From Polytrichum commune (taxonomy: Eukaryota > Streptophyta > Polytrichopsida > Polytrichales > Polytrichaceae), in NCBI GenBank assembly GCA_950295325.1, contig OX485803.1, positions 1,178,001 to 1,242,000 of the forward strand: DNA of 64,000 bases. Direction: 5' to 3'. Made by a program: the position numbers and the translations under genes. Positions 11,303 through 21,248 of the stretch are shown one piece after another. The notes under the pieces are model-generated. The model saw only the letters and a list, made by a program, of their open reading frames with translations, was not told the origin of the DNA and made no database searches. Positions within the stretch are counted from its first letter, which is position 1, and the number at the start of each line of letters is the position of its first letter.

Positions 11303-12787
11303 ATGTCGGGGCTGAATATATACTCCTACATAGAGGATGGCGATCTGCCATTTTACAAGGTGCAGAAATCGCTGGCGAAGAAGATGGACATCCTCGATTG
11401 GATCCCGGGTAGCTACGTCGACGAGGTTGTTCAGGGGGGCGAAAACCCTCTTGATAGGGTGAGGCGCATCAACCCGGAGGAAATGGACATGAGGGCCACG
11501 ACCCAAGTACCCGAACCTCTGGTCGGGTTGCATCCGGGCAATCCGTCCCGCACAGAAGGTGGCGAGGTTGAGGAGGAGGAGGAAGAAGAGGAACACGAGG
11601 AGGCGGAGAAGGAAGGCGACGTCGAGGAAGGGGCAACGGGCTTCACGCAAGAATCCGAAGCCCCTCAACGGAAGAAGGCGATGCGGGCGGCAACCCCGCA
11701 GAGTAAGCTCGTGCCCGTCCTGACGGTGGACGATGCACGGGACATGTACTCCAGGGACACGACCGCCACGTTCAGGGAGAGGAGGAAGATGAAGGGGAAG
11801 AAGTTGTATGGCGACTACTCCGTGAAGGAGACCATTGCCATAAGCAGCGAGGACGACGATGATATTGAGCTCGCCAAACGGCTCAAATCGGATCCCCCCT
11901 CCCCGACAGCGTTCGCTGGCATGGTTAGGGTGAAACCCGAAGTCCTCACGGTGGATGAGGCGAACGAGAAGATGCGGAGGGACGAGGAGCAACGCGTCTG
12001 TCTGCAGAAGGTTGCCGCTGAGGAGCCCTCAATGCGGAACGAGGTAGCAGAGCTGAGGGCTCTCCTGTTGGAGCAGGAGCGACATAGGACGATGGCCCAA
12101 CCTCCGTCCCACGCCGAATTGATATCACAAGTGATACAAAGAATGTGGGCGCAAGGTTTGGTGGTGGCTCCCTCCAGCTCCTTCCCGCACTTGCCCCCCG
12201 GCTTCCCTGCGCAGAGCATCCCTCGGCAACCTATGCCGCAATCGTCTTTCAGCTTCCAGCATTTGATGCGGCCCCACCAAGTTCCGTACGCGCCGGTCCA
12301 ACAAGTGGATGACCCCAACATCTGGCGCGTCTCTGGAGCCTCCTCCCCTTTGGGCCCTCCACCACTTCGGCCCCCCATAGTCATGGCGCCCCCTCACCAA
12401 TCGGACGACCCCAGGATGTTTGGGTCGACCGACCCAAACCCACCATCCACTGTAGTGTCCGAAGGGCCTTCTCCAGATGCAGGACAATTTGGGTCGGGCG
12501 ACCCAAACCCCGTTGCAGCGCAGTCCTCCCTTGACCAACATGGGTGTCAACTAGACACGGCCATGCTAGATGTTGAAGGCCTGCAAGGGCCTGGTGATAC
12601 CTCTACTCCTAACCAAATCGATGAACGCATGCATGATGCACATGCGGAGATTGGTTTACGACAAGGGCCTGATGCCGATCGTTTGCAGGAGAAGGTTCCT
12701 GACGTCGTTGGAGAAGGCGGTGGCGAGAGAGGCGGGGCAGCGGGGACGGTGGAGGCTTCCACATCGTCGAGACATGACCAGGGCGAG
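11303..12787 (+). CDS. exon 3: end of methyltransferase fold, acidic and Pro-rich linker
   Basis: 495 codons without a stop. It opens with SGLNIYSYIEDGDLPFYKVQ, which continues motif I from exon 2 in the way lGRxxxGIExdxxxy follows FxGSG in beta-class methyltransferases. A run of Glu (residues 92-115 of the exon), basic patches, a short coiled-coil-like ELRALLLEQERHR and a Pro/Gln-rich stretch follow. Two copies of the palindrome lie in frame at 12418-12439 and 12487-12508, giving FGSTDPNP and FGSGDPNP. The exon ends at GGCGAG|GTAATA. Confidence 0.5.
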
Positions 12788-13276
12788 GTAATACACTGAG
12801 CCCTCCCCAGTTTGGGTCGACCGACCCAAACTTCCTGGGTCAATGTCTTGTTGGCGTGGTCGTGTCCCCCTTGCTAGGAGGAAATGCACACCCCTTGCCC
12901 CCCCCCATGCTCTACACTTGCTCCCCCTCCCCCAACGTGCCCCCCGCGATCCCCTTCGTCTCACCTGCATTCGACTACGCTCGACCTTGGCGGCGCTCAA
13001 CCAATTTTGTAGATGTAGAATTAGGGTAGTGTGAATGCCCTCGTTCACCGCGGTCCCCCCCCCCATCAAATTGTACATAGAGATTTGTAAAAATAAAATT
13101 ATTATTTTTGGCGCCCATATGTTTGCATCCGTGTCCCAATGTATGTTGTTCGCCTTGTATATTTTTGTTGCCACCAATGGTCCAATTGTTCTTGTGTTTG
13201 CACAAAATTTCCGTTCTGCTTGAGATGGACATAGCATAACATAGTCCTTGCCGCCTTCTCTCGCTCGTCGCCGCAG
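12788..13276 (+). other. intron 3 with one palindrome
   Basis: GTAATA...GCCGCAG, phase 0. The palindrome at 12810-12831 lies near the donor. C-rich runs occur at 12897-12935 and 13056-13063. Antisense ORFs here have no support. Confidence 0.55.
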
Positions 13277-14047
13277 GGTTCGGAGCATAGCGTCGCGGCT
13301 CCCCACCGATCCTGTCCGAGGAGTGTGGAGGACAGCGCGGTGGTCCCCCCGATTTTGCCCTCGCCACCTTCGCCTCCCAAGACCCGGTTCCTGGTGCTAG
13401 ACCTCAATGGGGTCCTTGTCCAGTGCGTGCATTGTCCGAGGGTCCCAACGGTCCCTTTCTGCAAGCCCGAGGACGCCAACTACGATGGTCCCCCCGCGTA
13501 CATCAAAAGCAAGCTAGTGTACCTCCGCCCGTGGCTTCGGCGCTTCCTGCAGGTCGCCCTATCCAAATGGTGGGTGATCGTGTGGAGCTCCATGAAGTCC
13601 GAGACCACCCAGGCCGTCGTGGAGTTCATCTTCAAGGGACTCCAACCCCCGTGCTTGGTCCTAGGACAGGATTCTTGTAAAACATTATACACCCCCGAGG
13701 GCAGGGTTGTGAAGAAGCCCAACAACCCCGCCGTAAACCAATTTCTTAAGGTCTTGAAGCCAGTCGTATGGGACCAGCGTCCGACCATGGTCGGCTGTCC
13801 CTACGACGTTCGCCCCACCCGTGACAACACGTTGATGGTGGACGACAGCGCTTCCAAAAACATTTTGAACCCGACCTCGAACTTCATAGTTTGCCCCACG
13901 TGGACGGTCGAGAAGGTCCGAGACCGCTTTTTGTTAGACCTACTTAAGTACATTCAAACGCTCGTGGGGAGCGGACTACCCGTGCCCCGGTTCCTTAGTT
14001 GTAATCCGATAGGCGAAAGATACATGGATCCGAAGGACTATATGTAG
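13277..14047 (+). CDS. exon 4: FCP1/NIF-type HAD phosphatase-like domain
   Basis: 256 codons and a TAG. FLVLDLNGVL matches HAD motif I (DxDG[TV][LV]) with the second Asp replaced by Asn, as in some plant FCP1-like proteins. VIVWSSMKSETTQ fits motif II (the Ser/Thr block), and LMVDDSASKNILNPTSNFI fits the C-terminal DDS block of FCP1/CTD phosphatases with the following N. The nucleophilic Asp is kept, but the general acid/base Asp is not, so phosphatase activity is doubtful. In the family the usual substrates are phospho-Ser/Thr, for example the RNA polymerase II CTD. No stop or frameshift interrupts this exon. Confidence 0.65.
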   Translation, partial: GSEHSVAAPHRSCPRSVEDSAVVPPILPSPPSPPKTRFLVLDLNGVLVQCVHCPRVPTVPFCKPEDANYDGPPAYIKSKLVYLRPWLRRFLQVALSKWWVIVWSSMKSETTQAVVEFIFKGLQPPCLVLGQDSCKTLYTPEGRVVKKPNNPAVNQFLKVLKPVVWDQRPTMVGCPYDVRPTRDNTLMVDDSASKNILNPTSNFIVCPTWTVEKVRDRFLLDLLKYIQTLVGSGLPVPRFLSCNPIGERYMDPKDYM

Positions 14048-14207
14048 AGAGAGTTGTACGCTCACGCGAAATATAATAAACTCATTTGAGATACTACATG
14101 GTGTGCCATTGTGTGTGATATATTATGCCTCAATTGTATATCGATTTTCTCATGCTCCCCCCTGCCCCCCTCCCCTTGGGTTTTGTTTGTTTTAATTTTG
14201 CCATCAG

Positions 14208-14561
14208 CGTTTGGAGCCCTCGATTGAGATCGTCAGCGAATCAAACTTGGGGAGCTTCTTCTACGAGACCGTCTACGATGCCGCGTCCACCATCGACTAC
14301 TCCAAGGAGCCTATTGACGCCGGCGTCGTCGATAGCCCCCCACCCAAGCAAATCTTCCGGCATTCTCCGTCCCCGTCGCCGCTCAAGGGCATAAATCGCA
14401 AATGCGTCCGGACGTCCCCCTCTCGGCCCGGCGGCAGTATTACACCTCAACGGCGGCTGCGGATGGACGCTCGGCCAATGAAGAGTGGAACCCTTCCTAT
14501 TCCTTTGCGGGACGCATTGCCCCTCCTCGCCAACTCCGACGGGAACGCCCCCGGTGACAAG
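14208..14561 (+). CDS. exon 5: Ser/Pro-rich segment
   Basis: It follows a long pyrimidine tract and CCATCAG, reads 118 codons in phase 0 and ends AAG|GTGAAA. The product is rich in Ser, Pro and Arg with no recognised domain. How it joins exon 4 is unclear because exon 4 ends in a stop; it may be a lost-donor exon of the same gene or a separate transcript. Confidence 0.4.
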
Positions 14562-14691
14562 GTGAAACCCCCCCCCCCCAACATGGTTAACCGCGCATTA
14601 CAATCATCCCGCACTTAAAAAATGAACGTGTGACTCGTTTGGGTCTTCCTCCCTAAACTAACACGTGTGTTCTTGCATTCACGCGTTGCAG
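14562..14691 (+). other. intron with one decayed palindrome
   Basis: GTGAAA...TTGCAG, phase 0 on both sides. It contains a run of 12 C at about 14568 and a decayed palindrome at 14637-14658 running into CTAAC, a plausible branch site about 33 nt before the acceptor. Confidence 0.5.
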
Positions 14692-14994
14692 GTTGCTCCC
14701 ACCCGTAAACCTATGCGGGCTAGTATGTCCGTCGAGTTGGAGCGTTTCTACTCCATGATCAGAAATGCAAGACAGTCCACTTCATCGTATTCGAATTCTT
14801 CGTCGTATAATTCGGGCGGCCGACGGAATCCAAAATGTGTTATTGATGGCGGTCACCCCAAGAATGGCTATAGTCGCGGGGTGGAGATTTTCAGGAATGT
14901 TGAAGCAATGCGAGCAAAAGAAGCCGCAGGAAAAGAAAAAGAAAAAAAAGAAAAAAAAGAAAAAGAAAAAGAGGCAGTATCCGAGGCTAGATAG
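14692..14994 (+). CDS. exon 6: Lys/Glu-rich C-terminal tail
   Basis: 100 codons and a TAG after TTGCAG|GTT. A Ser/Tyr/Asn-rich middle (SSYSNSSSYNSGG) leads to a Lys/Glu run near the end, encoded by an A-rich tract at 14928-14970. No domain is recognised; a nuclear localisation role is only a guess. Confidence 0.4.
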   Translation, partial: VAPTRKPMRASMSVELERFYSMIRNARQSTSSYSNSSSYNSGGRRNPKCVIDGGHPKNGYSRGVEIFRNVEAMRAKEAAGKEKEKKEKKEKEKEAVSEAR

Positions 14995-15130
14995 GCCATA
15001 GTAGGCGTAGGGTTTTGGGGGCGTAGGCAACATCATTTTGGGTCGCACTATCCAATGGATGTGTGGTGTTAGCATGCTATGCATTTTACATGCCATAATT
15101 TGTATGTTTTTTTTGCAATAATATAAGTGT

Positions 15131-15375
15131 CACATGATTTCCCCTTCAATATGGTTTAAGGTTTGGATTGCCCTACCTAAACCATCACAAATATGAATTT
15201 GGAATATTTTGTATGTTATATTATATTGGTTCACATATTTCCCCTTCAATATGATCTATGGTTTGGATTGCCCTACCTAAACCATATTCATACAAGTTTT
15301 TGTGCGATAATATGAATGTTTTAAGATTTCCCCTTCAACTTGGCCTAAGGTTTGGATTGCCCACCCTAAACAATC
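15131..15375. repeat. three-copy 95-100 bp repeat with decayed palindromes
   Basis: Each unit has ATTTCCCCTTCAA followed by a palindrome-like core GTTTGGATTGCCC-(T/A)CC-TAAAC at 15161, 15261 and 15350. The core looks like an AT-shifted relative of the 22 bp palindrome upstream. Confidence 0.75.
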
Positions 15376-16165
15376 CCAAATATGAGTTATTAATGGGGTT
15401 CTTGTTCTAAACACCCGCTTCAAAGTGTTCGCATCTTACAACTTTCTCCAATATGTGTTCCATTTATCCTTGTTCTTATTTCTATGAATGTCTCAAAATG
15501 CCCAAAAAGTCTCATTTTAACCATTATAGTGTTCCTTGCATTTTTAAGCGATTGTGTTAGTGGGTTATAATAGTAGTATTTTCATCATTTGCGGTGGTTG
15601 GGAATTCATCGTGACAATATGTGAATTAATGTATTGTATGGTATGTGATGGGGTCACGGGGGGTTGACTCCTTGGGGGGTGTTGTATATCACGTGTGGCC
15701 AAGGGGTATTTTTTTGGGGGGTATTTTGATGGCCTGGACTAATTAAATGGACCCTTCAATTACCTAATTTTCTAATTCTTCATGTTTTTTGGGTCCATAT
15801 AATTACTTACAATTTCCGAAGTGGAGTAATATTTCAACCCCTAAATTTATTATAACAAATTAAAGTAAATCAAAAAAGTGAAGTTTGGAGATTAAAGACA
15901 AAAATCTTGAACACACTATACAACCCTGAAACGACCACATGTATGCAAGACTATTGAGAAGAATCCCACAGAAAAATATATGCATTACGGTGTGTATTTA
16001 CAAACACAGTTTTCATACAAAAGCCGGTTCCTACTTCAAGATACTTAGCCCTATTTAAAAGCCGAGACATCCTGAACCTGCACAAACCAGCTAAATACCT
16101 TAGGAATTGCCTGCGCCAAAACTAAACCCGCTAGACATACAATATCAAAACTGAAGTAGTGGAAT
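15376..16165. other. intergenic, no gene seen
   Basis: AT-rich DNA with poly-G/T stretches near 15655-15735. Nothing coding is recognised. Confidence 0.5.
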
Positions 16166-16451
16166 CTAGACAAAACCAACAGCTCCTTCACGCATTGAAG
16201 GGGTGACCCACACCCGTTCCATGCTCTGCCAATCTGCTCCCTTGGATACCGAAGCCTCAACACCCCAACCAGCCTCCAATTTAGCTCGTAGCTGACCCAA
16301 CTCTACATCTGACAAATCCGAGAGGGGTGCGGTGCGGAGGCGATGGGGCATGGGTCTCGAAAGCTCCCACGATTTTGACAGCAACACGATGTTGCGGTCA
16401 TACCTGTCAACAACAAAATCATCAGCACTGGTTCGATAGGGCCGATTCCAC
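16166..16451 (-). pseudogene. possible terminal exon of the adjacent transposase-like gene
   Basis: After an acceptor-like TGTGCAG on the minus strand an open stretch of about 95 codons runs to a stop at 16166, beginning WNRPYRTSADDF and ending near WVTPSMREG. It has normal coding composition but no recognised domain. It lies 3' of the gene at 16687-21197 on the same strand, separated by the MITE at 16472-16646, so it may be a last exon or an unrelated fragment. Confidence 0.3.
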
Positions 16452-16471
16452 CTGCACATCCATTTCACATA

Positions 16472-16646
16472 CAGTAGAACCTCTCTAAAACAATAATGTT
16501 GGGACCGGGGGTTCAATATTGAATTAGAGAGGTTATTGAATTAGGCAGGGTCATACACTGGGTCATTTTAACGTTGGGACCGGGTGCACATATTGAATTA
16601 CGGAGGTTATTGAATTAGACAGTATTGTTTTAGAGAGGTTATACTG
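16472..16646. mobile_element. Emigrant-like (pogo-type) MITE, 175 bp, TA target site
   Basis: The left end CAGTAGAACCTCTCTAAAAC and the right end, read on the other strand, CAGTATAACCTCTCTAAAAC are near-perfect terminal inverted repeats of about 28 bp. TA lies on both sides (16470-16471 and 16647-16648). Internal GGGACCGG and repeated TATTGAATTA motifs resemble plant Emigrant/Lemi-type elements, whose ends begin CAGTARAACCTCT. It lies about 40 bp beyond the stop of the transposase-like gene. Confidence 0.85.
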
Positions 16647-16686
16647 TAATTGCAAATTTGAATTAAATGCAGAAAAATTGAATTAT

Positions 16687-19600
16687 TTATTTTTGATCAT
16701 TAATGAATTGATTTAGGGCATCTGCATCTTCAGAGTCTAGGGTGTATACATCGGTGGACGAGTTATACGAAAGTGTCACAGTGGTGATGATTGTATCTAC
16801 ATCAATCCATCTACTATCCGTATGGTCATACTTGAACTTCAGATGGCCCGGACATTTACGAAAATATTGAAGCATAACTTGAAGATTGCATGGGGAGGAA
16901 CTTTGCTTCCCTGAAGTTGAAGACCGGTTCATAAGGTCAATGGGGTGTCGAAGCAGACCCCATTGTGTTCCAACACGCCTCCGCATCGACTGTACACGGC
17001 CAATCCACCATGTTCCATCGTCCACTCCCTGCAAAATGTTCGTTGGGGTTCCAGATTTTGACGCTTTGGAATTGCGACCCCGCTTTCTCTTCGCCGCTGA
17101 CCTCACTGTAGAGGAAATATTGGCTGTACTACTCTGCACAAAATAAACCCCACAATCCGACCCTATACCAAGGAGACATGTGCTAGAAGATGCAGCAGCT
17201 GTTAGATAGTCATCATGGTTGTTAAAATACATAGAATGCTTAACCCGAGTCAATCTATCCTTAGATAAAAATGGATTACCGTTCAATTGTGACACCAACG
17301 TAGACTTGTAAATGGAATGACCTGCAAACTCTACTGTTGGACTAACCTGGGTAGGGCATGCTACAGTTGACACTTGCTCTTCGTGGGAACTCAACATATT
17401 TGAGATGGCATCCCTCACCTCTCCCTCAAGCACAGCTGTTGCATCCTGACCGTCGTCACAGAAATCATTCTCCAAATCGTCTTGGCACAAGATTTGTGCC
17501 CCTTCTTCATCTCCCGCATGCCTTGATGCCATCATACTTTCTCTGATCACTTCGGAATCACCATCCTCTCCGGACACAGGTCTAGAACCCTGTTTGAACT
17601 TCATGAACCGTTCATCCACCTTCTCCAACTCCCATGGCTTGTTGAACCATGTTTTCAAATTTGCACGTGCATGTACACTTGGAGCCATGTTTAAATGTCT
17701 TAACATAACTTGGGCCAATTTTAGACCCTCCTGTAATGCCTCTACAACCTCAGGATTTGTTCTAATGTCGCCATAGTCAGCAAGGTCACATGGGGCTTCA
17801 CCATCCATGAGGGGATGTAATTTGGCCCAAATGTTTTCCATTTTATTGTGTTGCTTGTTGAACTTAAGGCCATTTTCAGCGTACTCGACTTCCGACATAT
17901 GGTTCAACGTGTTGGCTGTATTGACCAACTCATGAAAGTCATACGCTCTTTCGTTACCATTCATACCACCAATTTTGGAGAAAAAAACCTCACAACAGTC
18001 GCTCCCGGTTAGGTGCAGTGGAACCTGCAAGTGAGGATACCTATCCCTAAAGTGGCAAATGAGAAGAACAACAAAGTGACAAGACAATTGGATGTCAACG
18101 AAACATTGTTGGCTAACGAAATGATGAGCTTCAACGATCGCCATGGAGTTCCCCTGCACGGCATGATAACCATGTTTCAACCATAATCTCCAGATCCTGA
18201 AAAAGAATGAAACTTTGGCCGCCAATACTATCCTAGACCGCAAACTATGCCTAGGCGAGCAAAAGATGTCTATGTAATCTGCACAAATCTCTAAGTAATA
18301 CTCTGTCCCTAGTGTACGTTCCCTGTGGACATCATCCACCTCTCGCAAACGTCTTAAGCACTGTCAAACTTTTTTAGAACACAGTCTTTGGGCTGAACCC
18401 CAGTTTTGCCGATCTTTTCTATCAATATCCTCTTGTCTCAGACCATGTTCATCTGCAGTGAACCGGTTATAGACATGACCCACATGTTGGAGTAAACATA
18501 CGTCACCTCCAAGTTGCATGCAACGCACGGAAGACAACAAAGGGTTTATTAATTTCTTCCCGTTGTGAATGTAATCTTGGTCATGTAGACCAGAAACATC
18601 ACCATCTCCATTAATCGATGCTGTGAAAAACCATCCTTCCCACCCCACAGAAAGACGCTGACCAATTGGGTTTCTATAGTCTTGAAGCATTAGTTGCCTT
18701 CTACGACTGTCTCCGTCACTAGCATGTCCAACTATCGGTCCGACTGCAGCTTGGCACTTAGTAGCCCACAATGCATGAATACTATCCCATTGACGCCTTA
18801 CCCAAGCGGAATCAAAGCAATTACATGTACAACAAACAACTAGAACAAGTCGGGGTAGCTTGTCATGTAGGGGATTTACGATGATTACCCTTGCAAAGGA
18901 CCCAACCTGGTCATCCCTAAATGATTCAACAATTTTACTGTATCCATCTTCTCCTACTCCACAGACAGGCTTATACGTTGTTATACACACATGATTGGCT
19001 TTTGGCCCACAAAAACCAGCAAGCGTGTCCCACTTAGCTTCCCACGATATTCTGCCTTTTACCTTGGTCTCATCCTGAGCCAAAATCACTGGGACGGGAC
19101 CAATAATGTTATGAGCTGTCTTGGCGTCTGCGTATATTCTAGCAACGGCACCAAAAATTTCGGAGTGCTCACCCGGTACAAACTGGACTCCTTTCTTAAG
19201 ATCTCGTTTTATTGTGTTGTAATTAGGTCCAGCAAAGTTCAAAGCAAACAAGTCGCACATCCGCCTCCCGCCATAGACCTTCATTGCTTGAGCAAAACAC
19301 TTACTGTTTCCACTATATCGATTACCCCTATCGTCCCGATTCAGATTTTGGGCTACATCTTGAATGAAGTCCCAAAGTGCAGGCTTACCTCCAAATGCCC
19401 CGGTTCGATGCGCATTCAATATATTTTGGCAGAACTTATGGACATTGTGGTCAGAGGTGGCATTCTTAGCCATCTCTCGAAGAGTTGGTCGTTTCACCTT
19501 CAGTTGCGTTATTTTAGCACGTGCTGCCCAATGTTGCAGCCTCTCGAATCTATATTTCCTCGCTACATACCTACTGTGACGTGAAAGCTCATTCATAGAC

Positions 19601-21197
19601 AAATAACCCACCTTCATACCACTAGAAGTGGTTCGTAAGCCCCTCTTCACGATAGACTTGTCCTCCCTAACAACCCTTTTTCTAAAATCAGATTCTAGAG
19701 GAATTTCAGCGCACGACGGGCAAGTAAGATTAGGAAACCCTGCAACGAACGATGACACCCTACGACATTTCTTGTGTCGAAATGTACCTTGGACTCGTAC
19801 TTCAGTATCACGAACAGAAACAGAAGCCTCTACGTGTGGTTCAGGATACCAAGATACACCAACATGTCGATCTTCTAATAACGAGGTTACAGAATATGAT
19901 ACTCCACCATATACAACATTGGGTCCACGATAACCCCAACACATGACACTCAACAAAGAATTACTATCATGTGAGAATGGATCACATGTTTGCCCACCTG
20001 CGCTAGTGCTTGTACCACCTCCACATCTGAAGAATGCATGCAAGTCCGGTTGATTAGACTCCACAATTAAAGCTGATGACGTCCGTGGCCTTCCCTTCCT
20101 ACCGGTGAGCAGCGCAACACCTCTTCGCTCTTGATTCTTGAATTCCTCAACTGCTTGTAAGTGCTTTGAACTAGCCATGTGATTCTTCAATGTGGATTCC
20201 AATTTTTTTTGGGCGGGCACAACTGGACTAGACCATCACGACAGTAAGGGCACTTCACCTTCAACCAATAGCTCTTAAGTCTATCTTGATCCAGATCTCC
20301 CACAGTGTGAAATGGCTTCATCCCTTCTTGTAGTTCACCATTCACAGCGTTCATTATGTCAACTCCTTCGGCCATCAATCGTCTATGATCAGCTGTAGTT
20401 AGCACTACAGCTTTTCCTTTCGGCGATGCAGATTGGGGATGATCAAGGTAGTTCACATTGTGCTTGCGACACCAAGATTTTATGTGTTGGATACTCTGAA
20501 GGTGACTTGTTCTGAAATTTGAGAACAAGTTTTGTATAGTGACCTTACTGTGATTTCCACTTTGCCCCCCCGTCTCCTTCCGGCACTCACAGCAATACAA
20601 TTTGACAACTCCCACGCCATCTTGATCCCATGACCGGAGCTCCCACTTGTGATCATCGAGGTCAGAATCTTTCAGATCTCTCTTCAGCTTCTCCGCTTGA
20701 GCATGGTACCGTTCCATGACTTCAGCTGAAATCAACGTCGACCTTAACGCCAAGACGCTCTGGTCGGTGTCATCAGCGGTTCCAGCAGTCCCTCCACTAA
20801 TTCCACTAACCCTAGAAGATCCAACAGGGTCAATGCTCACCAGAACTCCCAAATCGTTCAACAAAACAAATTGTTCTTCATTGCAGATCGGGTCGGGCCC
20901 TTCTTCAACGTGAGATCCATCTTCTAAACGACGCCGCTTAAGAGGATCTTCGTTTGCACCTTGGGACCGAATCACATACACATCTCCTTCAACATCATTC
21001 AGGCGCTCCACCTTCTTCCTAATCCGCCGCTTATCCTCCACATCCCAATAGTCGAACTCCCAATCGAGAACCTCCTCTGTTTCCAAGCGAACTCTTAATG
21101 AAGCCAGTGTTTCTGCTCCCTCTTGTTTCACCTTATCAAATATCTCGGGTGCTGCGGACTCATCCTCCAACGTCCAAATCTTGACAAGCCGCGCCAT
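16687..21197 (-). pseudogene. large DDE-type transposase-like gene with zinc fingers, one frameshift and one stop
   Basis: Reading starts at ATG 21197 (context ACCATGG; upstream in-frame ATG at 21248). The N-terminal 90 residues are unrecognised. A C-x2-C...H-x5-H motif (CCEC ... HLQSIQH) and a second (CPYC ... HMASSKH) look like BED/C2H2 zinc fingers. The second is split by a frameshift in an 8-nt A run (plus-strand T run 20203-20210). The next frame holds an ordered set typical of RNase H-fold transposases: ILAQDET, then HASDGDSRRR, then DQDYIHNGKKLINPL, then, after a TGA at 18364-18366, GSDCCEVFFSKIGG with a candidate catalytic Glu. The frame after the TGA is unchanged. The C-terminal 350 residues are Ser-rich and include a WWIGRV-type module. 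The superfamily is unsure; P-element-like is one option. Confidence 0.5.
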
Positions 21198-21248
21198 GGT
21201 GTAAGATACCCTAAACTTAAAACCTCTAATTGAAAACCCCAGAACCAA

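Larger units (their letters stand above)
8268..14994 (+). pseudogene. ParB-like / DNA methyltransferase-like / FCP1-like fusion gene, six coding exons
   Basis: Exons 8268-9593, 9809-11141, 11303-12787, 13277-14047, 14208-14561 and 14692-14994 join with GT-AG introns. The joins of exons 1-4 and of exons 5-6 are all in phase 0, which strongly supports one gene. Lesions are a TGA at 8832, a one-base frameshift near 10020 and a TAG at 10788; elsewhere the frame is intact. The join from exon 4 to exon 5 is weak: exon 4 ends in TAG at 14045 and no clean phase-0 donor is visible, so exons 5-6 may belong to a separate unit. Read through, the protein has an unknown N-terminal domain, a ParB/DGQHR-like region, a beta-class amino-methyltransferase-like region, an acidic and Pro-rich linker, and an FCP1-type HAD domain. 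Codon composition is more GC-rich than the flanks. I infer a recently inactivated member of a gene or element family. Confidence 0.6.

Noticed and set aside
12656-13479. Minus-strand ORFs across the intron and FCP1-like exon
   Set aside because: They are antisense shadows of GC-rich coding exons and intron 3; no motif or splice support.
14782-15096. Minus-strand ORF with a run of Phe
   Set aside because: It is the antisense of the Lys-rich A-tract of exon 6.
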